From positions 1 to 64,000 of the forward strand of contig JHXB01000013.1 of assembly GCA_000621905.1 (NCBI GenBank): 64,000 nucleotides of DNA. The letters run 5' to 3'. Position numbers and translations under genes: made by a program. This DNA comes from Lachnospiraceae bacterium NC2004. GTDB lineage: Bacteria > Bacillota > Clostridia > Lachnospirales > Lachnospiraceae. Shown piece by piece: positions 25,703 to 35,209 of the stretch. How positions within the stretch are numbered: position 1 is the stretch's first letter; the number at the start of each line of letters is the position of its first letter. A model generated the notes under the pieces. The model was not told the DNA's origin and searched no databases. It was given only the letters and a program-made list of their open reading frames with translations.

Positions 25703-25810
25703 TCAATCTGTATTCTCATTTAATTTCTTCTCAATTTCTTTTGCTGCCTCCGTAAATGAATAATAGCCTTTATCAGTTACTATTACATAATCTTTAAACT
25801 GTATCTGTCA
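25703..25810 (-). pseudogene. C-terminal gene fragment at island edge
   Basis: A minus-strand frame reads QFKDYVIVTDKGYYSFTEAA and continues to KLNENTD, then TGA. A stop lies just upstream and no start codon is present, so only the tail of a gene remains. Next to it (about 25805-25890) the phrase ATCTGTCAG-GGGA occurs twice. This marks the probable border between accessory DNA and the GH43 gene. Confidence 0.4.
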
Positions 25811-25898
25811 GCGGAGACTTGCCCTTACCACTTAGCGAGCGCTCCGCGTGAGCTTATGTGGCATCTGTCAGTGGGGATTGGGCACTTAGCTGATAAAT

Positions 25899-27500
25899 TT
25901 AATTAAACTTAAAACTCATAAGTTGCACTCGCTCACTTCCATGGTATACGAGGTAGAGTGGGTGGACTCCGGAAGATACGGTTATGTCTGTACTAAACCA
26001 GGTCCAGTTGGTAGCCGCATCTAAATCGAGGTCAACTCTTGCAATCGGCTCGGAATCAAGGTCTATATATGCTTCAAAATATGACTCTGAAGACGAAGAC
26101 GCACCAGCCTCTTCTTTCACCTCTAAATCCTCTTCCTTCAAAGAGCCATCCTCGAAACTTCGCTCATCAACTCTTAAAGGAATATCAAACACTGCCTTAT
26201 TGTCTTCATTTTCAATTCGTGCATAAAGAGATAAAGACTTAACACCCGCATAATCGAAATGCTTATACCCTATAAGAGTTCCGTCTTCAATCTCTCCGAT
26301 AAATCTCTCGTCGCCCTTATTGGTAACATTTGGAAAATGAAACGCGTAAACGCTATTAGATCCATGTGGCATATGACCATTGGTAAGGTTGCAGGCTATA
26401 ACAGCAGGGTACTCGCCATCACCCTTTAAAGGTCCCTCATTAAGTCCGCAGCTTGTAATCTCAACCTGCTTGATACTTCCATCAGCCTCTATATAAATCT
26501 TCTCGGCGCACGCTTGACGGCTGTAGTCAGACTTGTGAGTAAGTCTATGATAGAACACATACCACTGACCATTGATATCCACAATACTTCCATGCGTAGT
26601 TCCGGTCATATTAAGCCTGTCCTTAGACTCTCTTCCGTTAAGACCGACATCTCCGTTAGACACTATTGTTCCGCCAAATGTAAAACCTCTGTCAGGATAA
26701 TCGCTGGTCGCATAGCAAAGCTCGTGGTTAAGCCAAGACGAATAGACAAAGTAGTATTTAGAGCCGACTTTTCTCATCGACGCTCCTTCAAAGAAAGGAT
26801 GTCCTTCAAATGATGTCCCCTTAACCTTATATGGAATTATGTGCTTAGCCTCTTCCTTGACGGTGAGCATATCGTCTTCAAGCACAACAACACTAGGTCC
26901 GTTAATACTGTCCTCGTAGGATAATATCTCCTCTCTCGTACGACCAAACATCCCCACCTCTTCTTCGATGTACTTCTCATCCCCCGGATAGTCCTCTTCG
27001 TAGCCGTACTGCGTGCCATAATAAAGCCTTATCACCCCGTCATCATTGATAACCGCAGGATCAAAGCACACATACTTCATCATGCGCGAACCGTCAGGAT
27101 TCCTAACAAATCCAAGATATTCAAATGGACCCGCAGGGCTGTCAGAAACAGCAACACTTATATGTCCCGAATATCCGCCGTAACCGTAATCCCCGCCCAT
27201 ACAGTAGTAAAGATAATACTTGCCATCATTTCCCTTAACTACATCAGGTGCATACATATACTTAAGCTCAGGATAAACCGGGTCCTGGCTCGCCTTATAA
27301 CTCACACCTTCACATCTCCAGTCGGACAAATCATCAACCGGCGCAGAATAGACAACATAATCCTCCATACAGAATGTATATCCGCCTTCTCTGTCATGCG
27401 AACCATAGTGATATACCCTATCACCAAATACATGCGGCTCGCCGTCAGGAATGTATTCGTTTAGAGGTAAAAATGGATTAAAAACTTGTTTCTTTTGCAT
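25899..27500 (-). CDS. Glycoside hydrolase family 43 with CBM6-like C-terminus
   Basis: A 533-aa intracellular enzyme (no signal peptide), probably a beta-xylosidase or arabinofuranosidase acting on imported plant oligosaccharides. The five-bladed propeller covers ~1-330: IPDGEPHVFGDRVYHYGSHD near 17-36 holds the catalytic-base Asp, CFDPAV the pKa-modulating Asp, and SFEGHPFFEGAS the acid Glu region. Residues ~400-533 look like a CBM6-type beta sandwich (LDLDAATNWTWF, SGVHPLYLVYHG). AAGGAGG precedes the ATG. It is divergent from a GH5 gene, pointing to a small hemicellulose locus. Confidence 0.9.
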   Translation of the reverse strand: MQKKQVFNPFLPLNEYIPDGEPHVFGDRVYHYGSHDREGGYTFCMEDYVVYSAPVDDLSDWRCEGVSYKASQDPVYPELKYMYAPDVVKGNDGKYYLYYCMGGDYGYGGYSGHISVAVSDSPAGPFEYLGFVRNPDGSRMMKYVCFDPAVINDDGVIRLYYGTQYGYEEDYPGDEKYIEEEVGMFGRTREEILSYEDSINGPSVVVLEDDMLTVKEEAKHIIPYKVKGTSFEGHPFFEGASMRKVGSKYYFVYSSWLNHELCYATSDYPDRGFTFGGTIVSNGDVGLNGRESKDRLNMTGTTHGSIVDINGQWYVFYHRLTHKSDYSRQACAEKIYIEADGSIKQVEITSCGLNEGPLKGDGEYPAVIACNLTNGHMPHGSNSVYAFHFPNVTNKGDERFIGEIEDGTLIGYKHFDYAGVKSLSLYARIENEDNKAVFDIPLRVDERSFEDGSLKEEDLEVKEEAGASSSSESYFEAYIDLDSEPIARVDLDLDAATNWTWFSTDITVSSGVHPLYLVYHGSERVQLMSFKFN

Positions 27501-27554
27501 AGCGACCTCCTTTTTCTCAATGTCATTATTCTATCATAAAAGAAATCAAATTTG

Positions 27555-27583
27555 TTGAATAATGTCATTTTTGTCTGTATAAT
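27555..27583 (+). promoter_or_regulatory. Promoter of the GH5 gene
   Basis: TTGAAT (27555-27560), a 17-nt spacer and TATAAT (27578-27583), about 45 bp before the AGGAGG site of the GH5 gene. Confidence 0.7.
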
Positions 27584-27629
27584 ATCAATATATATTAGTT
27601 CGACAATATTATTAATAGGAGGTACATTT

Positions 27630-28673
27630 ATGCGCAATATGGAAGGTTACATGCACGGTGTCAATCTTGGTGGTTGGATATCACAGTACGCCAAGTATGA
27701 TCACGAGCATTTCAAAACGTTTATCACCGAAGAAGACATCAAGTACATCAGCGAGTTGGGACTGGATCACGTCAGAGTACCTGTTGACTACACAGTATTA
27801 GAGGAAGAAGACGGAACCATTAAAGAGAGCGGTTACGAATATCTTGAATCATGTGTCAAATGGTGCCGCAAGTATGGTTTATCTATGATCATCGATATCC
27901 ACAAGACATTTGGATACTCATTTGATCCACTTGAAGACACAGACAAGACAATATTCTTTAAGGACGCTTCTTTACAGCAGAGATTCTTTGACCTTTGGGC
28001 AACAATAGCAGAGAGATTCAGCGAGTATTCAGAGTTCGTTGCATATGAGTTGCTTAACGAGATTATCGATCCTGATATCAAAGATGAATGGAACGAGATA
28101 GCACTTAAGGCTATCGACGTAATTAGAAAGCACGCTAAAGACTCATGGATTATCTTTGGTGGAGTATGCTATAACGCAGTAGTAAGTGTACCTTACCTTG
28201 CTAAGACAGACGACAAGAAGGTTGCTTACACATTCCACTGCTACGAGCCTATGGTATTTACACACCAGGGAGCTTACTGGGTTCCTGGTATGCCTTCAGA
28301 TTTCAGAACCAAGTATCCTGCTTCACCTGATACCTATGTTGAGGCAGCTAAGACTCTTCCTGGCAACTTAGCCGGAACACTTTTAGAAGAGCCATACTGC
28401 AACATGGAGTCAATCGGTCCTGAGTTCTTTGAGACATTATTCAAGCCGGCTCTTGATACAGCCGCTGAGAGAGACATTCCTCTTTACTGTGGTGAGTACG
28501 GTGTTATCGATCTTGCTGACAACGAGTCTAAGCTCAACTGGTCAAGAGACATTTGCTCTGTATTCGATAAATATGGAATTGGTCGTGCTTATTGGAACTA
28601 CAAAGAGAAAGATTACGGTATCGTTAATATCGAAGACGTTGAAGTTCAAAAAGAACTCGGCAAGTTATTATAG
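27630..28673 (+). CDS. Glycoside hydrolase family 5 (endoglucanase or exoglucanase type)
   Basis: A 347-aa TIM-barrel enzyme without signal peptide. HGVNLGGWI at the start, RVPVDY (49-54), the acid/base Glu144 in YELLNEI, HCYEP (203-207) and the nucleophile Glu289 in YCGEYG are the usual GH5 landmarks. Being cytoplasmic, it would act on imported oligosaccharides such as cello- or xyloglucan fragments; the exact substrate cannot be read from the sequence. The start at 27630 is set by AGGAGG. A hairpin terminator follows. Confidence 0.9.
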   Translation: MRNMEGYMHGVNLGGWISQYAKYDHEHFKTFITEEDIKYISELGLDHVRVPVDYTVLEEEDGTIKESGYEYLESCVKWCRKYGLSMIIDIHKTFGYSFDPLEDTDKTIFFKDASLQQRFFDLWATIAERFSEYSEFVAYELLNEIIDPDIKDEWNEIALKAIDVIRKHAKDSWIIFGGVCYNAVVSVPYLAKTDDKKVAYTFHCYEPMVFTHQGAYWVPGMPSDFRTKYPASPDTYVEAAKTLPGNLAGTLLEEPYCNMESIGPEFFETLFKPALDTAAERDIPLYCGEYGVIDLADNESKLNWSRDICSVFDKYGIGRAYWNYKEKDYGIVNIEDVEVQKELGKLL

Positions 28674-28683
28674 TAGAATAAAT

Positions 28684-28719
28684 AAGAGGTGTGAGTCAAT
28701 CGCTCACACCTCTTTTATT
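28684..28719. terminator. Bidirectional terminator between GH5 and the 802-aa gene
   Basis: AAGAGGTGTGAG / CTCACACCTCTT, a 12-bp perfect stem with a T-run on the plus strand and an A-rich upstream arm serving the convergent gene. Confidence 0.85.
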
Positions 28720-28733
28720 ATGCCTTATTCTTA

Positions 28734-31142
28734 TTATGCTGAAGGTCTTCTTACTTCTTGTTTTTTGGTATTCTTAGTCTGCTTTCTGACATGAACACTC
28801 TTCGATCTCTGTCTTGTCTGGTTAACAGTCTTGCCGGCGCTCGATAAGATCTCTTTAACCGACTGAGGGTCGCTTAATGTTCTCACAACAGCTTTAGGAT
28901 TCCTTAAACGTCCATCCTCTTTTCTAAATGAATTCTTAAAGGAATCAGACTTAGATAAAAGATCCGCATACTCATCAAGTGTATACGTCTTACCGGTTGC
29001 CTTAGATTTAGGAAGTCTGCCCGTCTCATTGTATATGATTCCGGCTACAATTGTAGCCGCATCCTTAAAGAACTCTTTCTCATTCTTATATGTACCCGCA
29101 GTGTAATTCTCCATACGTGCAACTGCTTCTGCACTGCTAATAGCAACTTCTTCTTCAAGCTGTTTCTTCTTAGCTTCAACATTGGCCTTCTTCTCGTTAT
29201 ACTTAACATCAATCTCAGCAGCTTTCTTGCCTGCTTCAATCATATACTGATTATTGTCAATCAAGTCCTTATTACCTGATTTGAAGCTATAATAATAAGC
29301 ATCAGCCATCTTAAGACCATTCATATCAGCCACAAAATTATACTCTTTAAGAGCTCCGTCTATAGCCTGGTTAAGCTGAGCCGGCTCAACACCCTCTGCC
29401 TTAAGGCTATCAATCAGGTCTGCCCTCATTACGTTGGTTACATCCTTGATAATCTGATCACGATTATTATTGTCAACCTTCTCGTCCAAAAGCATCCTAT
29501 CCGTTAAATTAGAAAGTGATTCCTGAGCCTTAGTAATAATATCAATCTCTTCTTCTGACGCATCTTTCTTCTTAGCCTCTAACTCGTTATATTTATTTAC
29601 AAATGACTCTCTGACTTTTTCGTCACTCTCAATATCTTTATGAATAGCAAATTCAGCAGTAGTCTGAAGATTTTTAAGTCCCGGATGAGGATCTGAGAAT
29701 TTGTTATACTTAAGAGTGTTAAAGTATTCTCCGGTAATGATATCATCATGAATATTCTTACCTATCTCGGTGGCCTTCTGCGCATTTTCATATAATTCGC
29801 TGTAATGAGCAACAATGTTACCCTTTATACCTGCTGATACCATGTCGTAATTCTCTGCCCATCCTGACTTACGATACCACTCGCTAAATGTTTCCTTGCC
29901 TCTGGCTTCCTTATCATACTCTTTAAGGACATCCTCGAAAATCTTAATCTTCGCTCCATAAACTATCATCTCAGCCAAATCTGACTCGGTGGTCTTGCCG
30001 CTAGCCAGCTTATCCTGATACTTCTTTTCATTCATCTTAAGATGAATCATAGAATTACCTATATCTGCCAACACACCCGTAAGTACCTGCGTATGACTTT
30101 GATACTCAACGATATTCTTAAAATTGTATCCGTCTTCTTTACTGACTTTAAGCACCTGTTTTTCTACAGTAGCTACCTCCTGAGAAATGTCGAACATTGC
30201 CTCAGAAAAAGTCGCCAACTTAACGTACTGTTCTGACTTAAATGTCTCAGGATTGCTGAAATCCATGTTACTAAGGTGCTCATTAAGCACTTCAGATCCA
30301 CGCTTGATACCTTCGTGCATAAGCTTAGCAACCTCTGTAGCCCCAGGCTCTTTAGTACTCTTCTTAGTCTCAGGATCATCTGTAGCAGCATATAAATCCA
30401 TAACATGCTTGAACATATCTGCTTTCTCTTTGTGAAGCTTAGTAGGATCCATGATATCGTCAAATGTATACTTGTAGTTGCCATTTTCATCTTTAGCGGC
30501 TGCCAATGCGAGAGCTGCAAGTGAATAAGGGCCTGTTCTGTCAACTTTAAGTGCTCCGTGCTTAGCATGCATTACTGTTTCTTCAGTAAAATTCTCCCCA
30601 TGGTATATTGCTTTATTCTCTGTCATAGACAAGCCGTATTTATCGTGTATTTTGTAGAACTGATTTCTAGCTTCTACACGATCGACTTTATCCGCTTCAA
30701 GCTTAGATATATTAACCTCTTTTACCGAAAAATCTTTGGATTCTTTAGCATCAACCTCTATCTGTCTATCCTTCATAGAAGCGATATTCTCTTTAATCTT
30801 GGCCTGAATCTCCTTCATGGTATTAACTCTGTTATGAGCATAAGAACTAGAGAAGAAATTGAGTTTCTTCTCATTGAGATACTTGCTCATAAGCTTATCT
30901 GCCTTATTGGCGAGCTCAAGATATCTATTCATCTGCACTACGGACGGTTTAAGCATATCCTTACTATATTCAGCTAATTCATTAAGAGCTTTAACTACAT
31001 TCTCGTAATTATCACTGCTCCCTCTCCAATTAGTATTGTCAGAAAGAGTCTTCGACAGGCTCCTAATAGCTTTATTATTGCTGATAATGCTATCAGCGTT
31101 CAATTCCTCAATCGTATAACTCATACTCTCTGTTTCTTTCAT
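28734..31142 (-). CDS. Large helical cytoplasmic protein of unknown function, 802 aa
   Basis: No signal peptide or membrane segment; strongly helical, with Lys/Glu-rich segments (EKKANVEAKKKQLEEEV near 690) and a basic C-terminal tail (RQRSKSVHVRKQTKN). Residues ~35-130 (SSDNYENVVKALNELAEY, then SSYAHNRVNTMKEI) and ~200-330 (DDIMDPTKL, VAKLMHEGIKRGSEVL) resemble segments of the 1066-aa protein at 35210-38410, so both belong to one diverse family. The start is supported by GGAGGG. I do not recognise a named domain. The gene stands alone with its own terminator. Confidence 0.8.
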   Translation of the reverse strand: MKETESMSYTIEELNADSIISNNKAIRSLSKTLSDNTNWRGSSDNYENVVKALNELAEYSKDMLKPSVVQMNRYLELANKADKLMSKYLNEKKLNFFSSSYAHNRVNTMKEIQAKIKENIASMKDRQIEVDAKESKDFSVKEVNISKLEADKVDRVEARNQFYKIHDKYGLSMTENKAIYHGENFTEETVMHAKHGALKVDRTGPYSLAALALAAAKDENGNYKYTFDDIMDPTKLHKEKADMFKHVMDLYAATDDPETKKSTKEPGATEVAKLMHEGIKRGSEVLNEHLSNMDFSNPETFKSEQYVKLATFSEAMFDISQEVATVEKQVLKVSKEDGYNFKNIVEYQSHTQVLTGVLADIGNSMIHLKMNEKKYQDKLASGKTTESDLAEMIVYGAKIKIFEDVLKEYDKEARGKETFSEWYRKSGWAENYDMVSAGIKGNIVAHYSELYENAQKATEIGKNIHDDIITGEYFNTLKYNKFSDPHPGLKNLQTTAEFAIHKDIESDEKVRESFVNKYNELEAKKKDASEEEIDIITKAQESLSNLTDRMLLDEKVDNNNRDQIIKDVTNVMRADLIDSLKAEGVEPAQLNQAIDGALKEYNFVADMNGLKMADAYYYSFKSGNKDLIDNNQYMIEAGKKAAEIDVKYNEKKANVEAKKKQLEEEVAISSAEAVARMENYTAGTYKNEKEFFKDAATIVAGIIYNETGRLPKSKATGKTYTLDEYADLLSKSDSFKNSFRKEDGRLRNPKAVVRTLSDPQSVKEILSSAGKTVNQTRQRSKSVHVRKQTKNTKKQEVRRPSA

Positions 31143-31494
31143 AACTATCCCTCCGCTTAGTAAAACATAGTATCAGCAGTATTTATTCTAAGTGTTCATA
31201 TTATACCGCATCGCTAAATTCAGCCTTCGCCTTCGGCTCGGCTTCATTAACCTCCCGGCATATATTCTCACTAAACTCGCTTCACTCGTTAAGTGTTCAT
31301 ATTATATCACAAAAAGAATAACAAAAGTGTAACATAAAAAAAGATTCTTCGCTTCGCGAAGTCATGACACCCCCGGGTAATTATGTCATCCTGAGGAACA
31401 TCGTGACGAAGGATCTTTTATTATATCCCTTGTTACCTTATTTCATTTGTGATATTATTATAATCTAAAAAATGTTATATATATGGAGGACACT
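31143..31494. other. Intergenic region with repeats before malic enzyme
   Basis: AAGTGTTCATATTATA occurs twice (near 31190 and 31288), possibly upstream elements for the divergent genes. Near 31345 lies the palindrome CTTCGCGAAG. A REP-like sequence beginning GTCATCCTGAGGAAC and ending GACGAAGGATCTT spans 31385-31418 and recurs in inverted form at 53467-53499. No coding frame of note. Confidence 0.5.
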
Positions 31495-32646
31495 ATGGAC
31501 GCATACGAAGAAGCTTTAAAGTTACACGAGGACTTGCACGGCAAGGTTGAGACAATCTCTAAGACACCTATAAGCGACGCACACGCACTTTCCGTTGCCT
31601 ATACACCGGGAGTTGCAGAGCCATGTCGTAAGATTGCCGAAGACAAGGAGCTTGCTTACAAGTACACAATCAAATCTAACACCATCGCTGTTGTATCAGA
31701 CGGAAGCGCAGTGCTCGGTCTTGGCAACATTGGTGCAGAGGCTGCAATGCCTGTTATGGAAGGTAAGGCTGTTCTTTTTAAGGAATTCGGCGGAGTTAAC
31801 GCATTTCCTATCTGCCTTGACACCCAGGACACAGAGGAGATTATCAAGACTGTTAAGTACTTAGCCCCAACATTTGGCGGAATCAACCTTGAAGATATAT
31901 CAGCTCCAAGATGTTTCGAGATTGAAGAGAGATTAAAAGCCGAGCTTGATATTCCTATATTCCACGATGATCAGCATGGTACCGCAATCGTTGTATTGGC
32001 AGGAATCATCAACGCTCTTAAGATTGTTAAGAAAGAGCCTAAGGACTGTAAGGTCGCAATCAGCGGATCAGGTGCAGCAGGAATCGCTATTGCCAAGCTT
32101 CTTTTGAGCTATGGATTTGTAAATGTTATCGTCTGCGACAGTCAGGGTATCATCTCACCTGAGTCTAAGAGACTTAACTCCGCTAAGGAGGAGATGATTA
32201 AGATTTCTAACCCTAACCATGAGACCGGAACTTTAGCAGACGCACTTAAGGGCGCTGACATCTTCATCGGTGTATCTGCCCCTAATGTATGCACCAAGGA
32301 TATGGTTAAGAACATGAATAAGGACGCTATCGTATTTGCAATGTCTAACCCAACACCTGAGATTATGCCTGATGACGCCAAGGAAGCAGGCGCAAGAATC
32401 GTCGGAACCGGTCGTTCTGACTTCCCTAACCAGGTTAATAACGTTATCGCTTTCCCTGGAATCTTTAAGGGTGCTCTTGAAGGCAGAGCTAAGCAGATTA
32501 CAGAGGATATGAAGCTTGCCGCTGCCAAGGCAATCGCAGGCTTGATTACAGATGAAGAGTTGAATGAAGACTATATCATCCCTGAGGCATTTGACCCAAG
32601 AGTGAGAGATGTAGTTGCAGACGCTGTTAAAGCACATATTAAGTAA
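31495..32646 (+). CDS. NAD(P)-dependent malic enzyme
   Basis: A 383-aa short-form malic enzyme that decarboxylates malate to pyruvate. The landmarks are AYTPGVAEPC (36-45), the catalytic Lys region SDGSAVLGLGNIG, FHDDQHGTAIV for metal binding and the nucleotide-binding ISGSGAAGIAIAKLL. The start at 31495 is chosen because an upstream ATG at 31483 lies within the GGAGG ribosome binding site itself. It is monocistronic with a hairpin terminator at 32680-32704. Confidence 0.95.
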   Translation: MDAYEEALKLHEDLHGKVETISKTPISDAHALSVAYTPGVAEPCRKIAEDKELAYKYTIKSNTIAVVSDGSAVLGLGNIGAEAAMPVMEGKAVLFKEFGGVNAFPICLDTQDTEEIIKTVKYLAPTFGGINLEDISAPRCFEIEERLKAELDIPIFHDDQHGTAIVVLAGIINALKIVKKEPKDCKVAISGSGAAGIAIAKLLLSYGFVNVIVCDSQGIISPESKRLNSAKEEMIKISNPNHETGTLADALKGADIFIGVSAPNVCTKDMVKNMNKDAIVFAMSNPTPEIMPDDAKEAGARIVGTGRSDFPNQVNNVIAFPGIFKGALEGRAKQITEDMKLAAAKAIAGLITDEELNEDYIIPEAFDPRVRDVVADAVKAHIK

Positions 32647-32679
32647 TACAGTTAGATTAAGATATTACATTAATACTAA

Positions 32680-32704
32680 AGGACGGCTCATTAAGAGCCG
32701 TCCT
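32680..32704. terminator. Terminator between malic enzyme and CotH-like gene
   Basis: AGGACGGCTC-ATTAA-GAGCCGTCCT perfect hairpin between convergent genes; probably works in both directions. Confidence 0.85.
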
Positions 32705-32714
32705 ATTATTGTAT

Positions 32715-35189
32715 CTATTTAACTTTAACCTTAATCGTAACCGTTTTGTTAACCGGAGCGTAAGTCTTGTTACCGGAAGCATTAACTAAGACCTTAACCT
32801 TATAGGTTCCCTTCTTTAATCCTTTGGCAAATGTCAACTTCCCTGAAGAACGGTTAATAGTAATCTTCTTAGAAGCAGAAGTAAGAGCGTAAGTCATGCT
32901 ACCTTTAGCTTTAGTTATCTTAAAAGCCTTGCCCTTAGCAACACTTATCTTATTCTTAGATAGTTTCTTATACGAAAGCGTTACGGTCTTAGCCTTCACG
33001 CTAAGTGTATTCTTCTTACTTCCCGTATTGCCGACATTTACGATAAGCTTCTCACTGCCAACCTCATTAAAGCTCTCATCAAAGACAGAACAAGTAATGA
33101 CAGCTGTTCCATCTTTCTTAGCTATAAGAACACCGCTTGAATCAACATCAACCACAGAAGGTTTATCAGACTCAAGAGATACACTGTTCTCCTTTAATAT
33201 ACCGTTTGGAGTCAGTGTATATAAAGGCTGTACATACTCACCCTTCTTCATAGTAATTAAAGTCTTATCTAACTTAATACCCGTAACACTTACCGGAGTC
33301 TCTGACTTGTCATCATAAACATGAAGCAATATCGACTTAGTAAGACCATTATAAGTCTTAACAGTGATAGTCACATCACCGGATCCATTAATCTTAATTC
33401 TCTTATGATTTATAACCGATGCTACGCTCTCGTTAGATGATGTAAGCGTAACTCTGGTAGATGTAGCATCCTCAGGATAGACTTCACTGTATATCTCATA
33501 TAAATCTTCACTGACAGGAATCCAATCCTCATAACGTGATAAGAACAATCCTTCAGGTGCTGTAGCATCAGTACTTGCCACGAATTCTGCGACAAATGTT
33601 GTATCTCTTGAAGGATAATACTCATCTAGAGGTATCTTGCTCTCCTTCTCAACCCAACCCTTAAATACATATCCGTCTTTTGTAGGATACTTGTCGGGCT
33701 CTGAGAAATAACTCCAAAGAAGCATCTTATCCTTATAGAACTGTTCCCCATCAACTTCATAAATAGCATTTGCATGTTTATAAGGAACCCACTCAATATT
33801 CTTAGCACAGAAGTTTCTACGGCTGATTATCGACTTCTTAAGGAAATCAACGACACCTTCATAATTGTCAGTTCCCATGTAAGAGTCAGTAACTGCTTTC
33901 CACTTTAAGACATCAGCTTTCTGAGAGGCAGCGACTTCATTGGCATATTGATCTATCACACCACCATCGCGCGCAAGCTCCTGTAACGCCTTATCAAAAA
34001 CTTCCCATCTCTCAAGCAGAATCTTTCTAAACTCCGGATCATTGTCTCTAAGAGCATTAATCCAAATGCAATCCGTCTCAGTGAATCCTGAAGGCACATC
34101 AGACTCCTCGAAATCGGTGCGTCCCGGCTCACCCCATGCAGAATCGTAATCCCACAAAGGTCCGAAACACAACTTGCCGTTTCTTTCTTTATAAAGAAAA
34201 GTACTATCAGTACCATACGCATCGCCATTCTCTGCAAATTCATTAATCCACCAATAGTCTGCAACCGACTGCAAATCCATCATATCGGCAATCTTATCAT
34301 GTGTGGCTTTATCAATCTCGCCCTCAGTGAGAATCAAGTCCTCCAACTCCTGAATGTAGTTTCTGATATACTCGCGTTGAGCCTTCTCGCCTGCAGTCAA
34401 AGCATCCTCACTCGCATAACTAGGTGTATCGTTAATCAGAGTCTGTCCACCCTTAGTAGTAAACACAGTACTTGGCGACTCATCAGCATTCTGTCTCTCA
34501 GAGTAAAATGATAACAGATATCCACCGGTAATATTAGCATCTCCCGAAATATCTGAATCATCCTTATCAAGTTCAGCAATCCCAACTCTATTCTTCTCAA
34601 CCTTAACGCCCTCGGTAAGACAGTAAGTTCCGAGATACTCGCTACCATTCTTACCCTTCATGACGACCTCAACAGGTACACATTGAGGAGTATAAGGCAT
34701 ACCCATCTTAGCACCAAGGTAATAGGTAATTCTATTCTTGATTAAAGTTGGGTCAAATGCATTAGCAATAAGCTCCCAGGTCTTGCACTCTCCCATTCCG
34801 AAGAAATCTGTCTTCTTATCAAACTTGAGTTTATATGGTTTCTTCACGCTGTCAGTCCAGGTAGTATTACCACGACCGCGTATATAATCAAGCTTAAGCG
34901 GCTCATCCGGAACCTTATAATCACCATACTCGCTCTTATAGCCTTCAGGTATTTTAACCTCTACTGTACCCGTACACAATGCTATCTTGCTGAGACTTGC
35001 GTTCATCTCGCTTATCGTTTTATAATCTCCACCTGCATCTTCATCAATGTTAATGATAAGAAGCGGTATACCATTGTCCGGCGTTTTTAGATCTTCTGTC
35101 CCGGCAGCGTTGCCACTTATAGGAACAACACCTAATAGCACTGCAAATGTCAGAAGATAAGCTGTTAATATGCGTTTAAGAATCTTCAA
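32715..35189 (-). CDS. Secreted CotH-kinase-like protein with Ig-like repeats
   Basis: An 824-aa exported protein. A signal peptide ends near SGNAAG. The CotH domain (~30-460) shows RGRGNTTWTD followed by KKPYKLKF, WELIANAFDPTLIKNR and FGPLWDYDSAWG. In spores CotH phosphorylates coat proteins; the role in surface proteins of this kind is unclear. An InlB/Listeria-type repeat (DGYVFKGWVEKES), Big_2-like Ig domains (~550-740) and a lysine-rich C-terminal domain follow. I take TTG at 35189 as the start because AAGGAGGT is eight bases upstream and the protein then begins with a normal signal peptide. Confidence 0.85.
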   Translation of the reverse strand: MKILKRILTAYLLTFAVLLGVVPISGNAAGTEDLKTPDNGIPLLIINIDEDAGGDYKTISEMNASLSKIALCTGTVEVKIPEGYKSEYGDYKVPDEPLKLDYIRGRGNTTWTDSVKKPYKLKFDKKTDFFGMGECKTWELIANAFDPTLIKNRITYYLGAKMGMPYTPQCVPVEVVMKGKNGSEYLGTYCLTEGVKVEKNRVGIAELDKDDSDISGDANITGGYLLSFYSERQNADESPSTVFTTKGGQTLINDTPSYASEDALTAGEKAQREYIRNYIQELEDLILTEGEIDKATHDKIADMMDLQSVADYWWINEFAENGDAYGTDSTFLYKERNGKLCFGPLWDYDSAWGEPGRTDFEESDVPSGFTETDCIWINALRDNDPEFRKILLERWEVFDKALQELARDGGVIDQYANEVAASQKADVLKWKAVTDSYMGTDNYEGVVDFLKKSIISRRNFCAKNIEWVPYKHANAIYEVDGEQFYKDKMLLWSYFSEPDKYPTKDGYVFKGWVEKESKIPLDEYYPSRDTTFVAEFVASTDATAPEGLFLSRYEDWIPVSEDLYEIYSEVYPEDATSTRVTLTSSNESVASVINHKRIKINGSGDVTITVKTYNGLTKSILLHVYDDKSETPVSVTGIKLDKTLITMKKGEYVQPLYTLTPNGILKENSVSLESDKPSVVDVDSSGVLIAKKDGTAVITCSVFDESFNEVGSEKLIVNVGNTGSKKNTLSVKAKTVTLSYKKLSKNKISVAKGKAFKITKAKGSMTYALTSASKKITINRSSGKLTFAKGLKKGTYKVKVLVNASGNKTYAPVNKTVTIKVKVK

Positions 35190-35209
35190 GTTACATACCT
35201 CCTTAATAT

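Noticed and set aside
30558-30977. Plus-strand 139-codon open frame inside the 802-aa protein gene
   Set aside because: Antisense shadow of a strongly supported gene.
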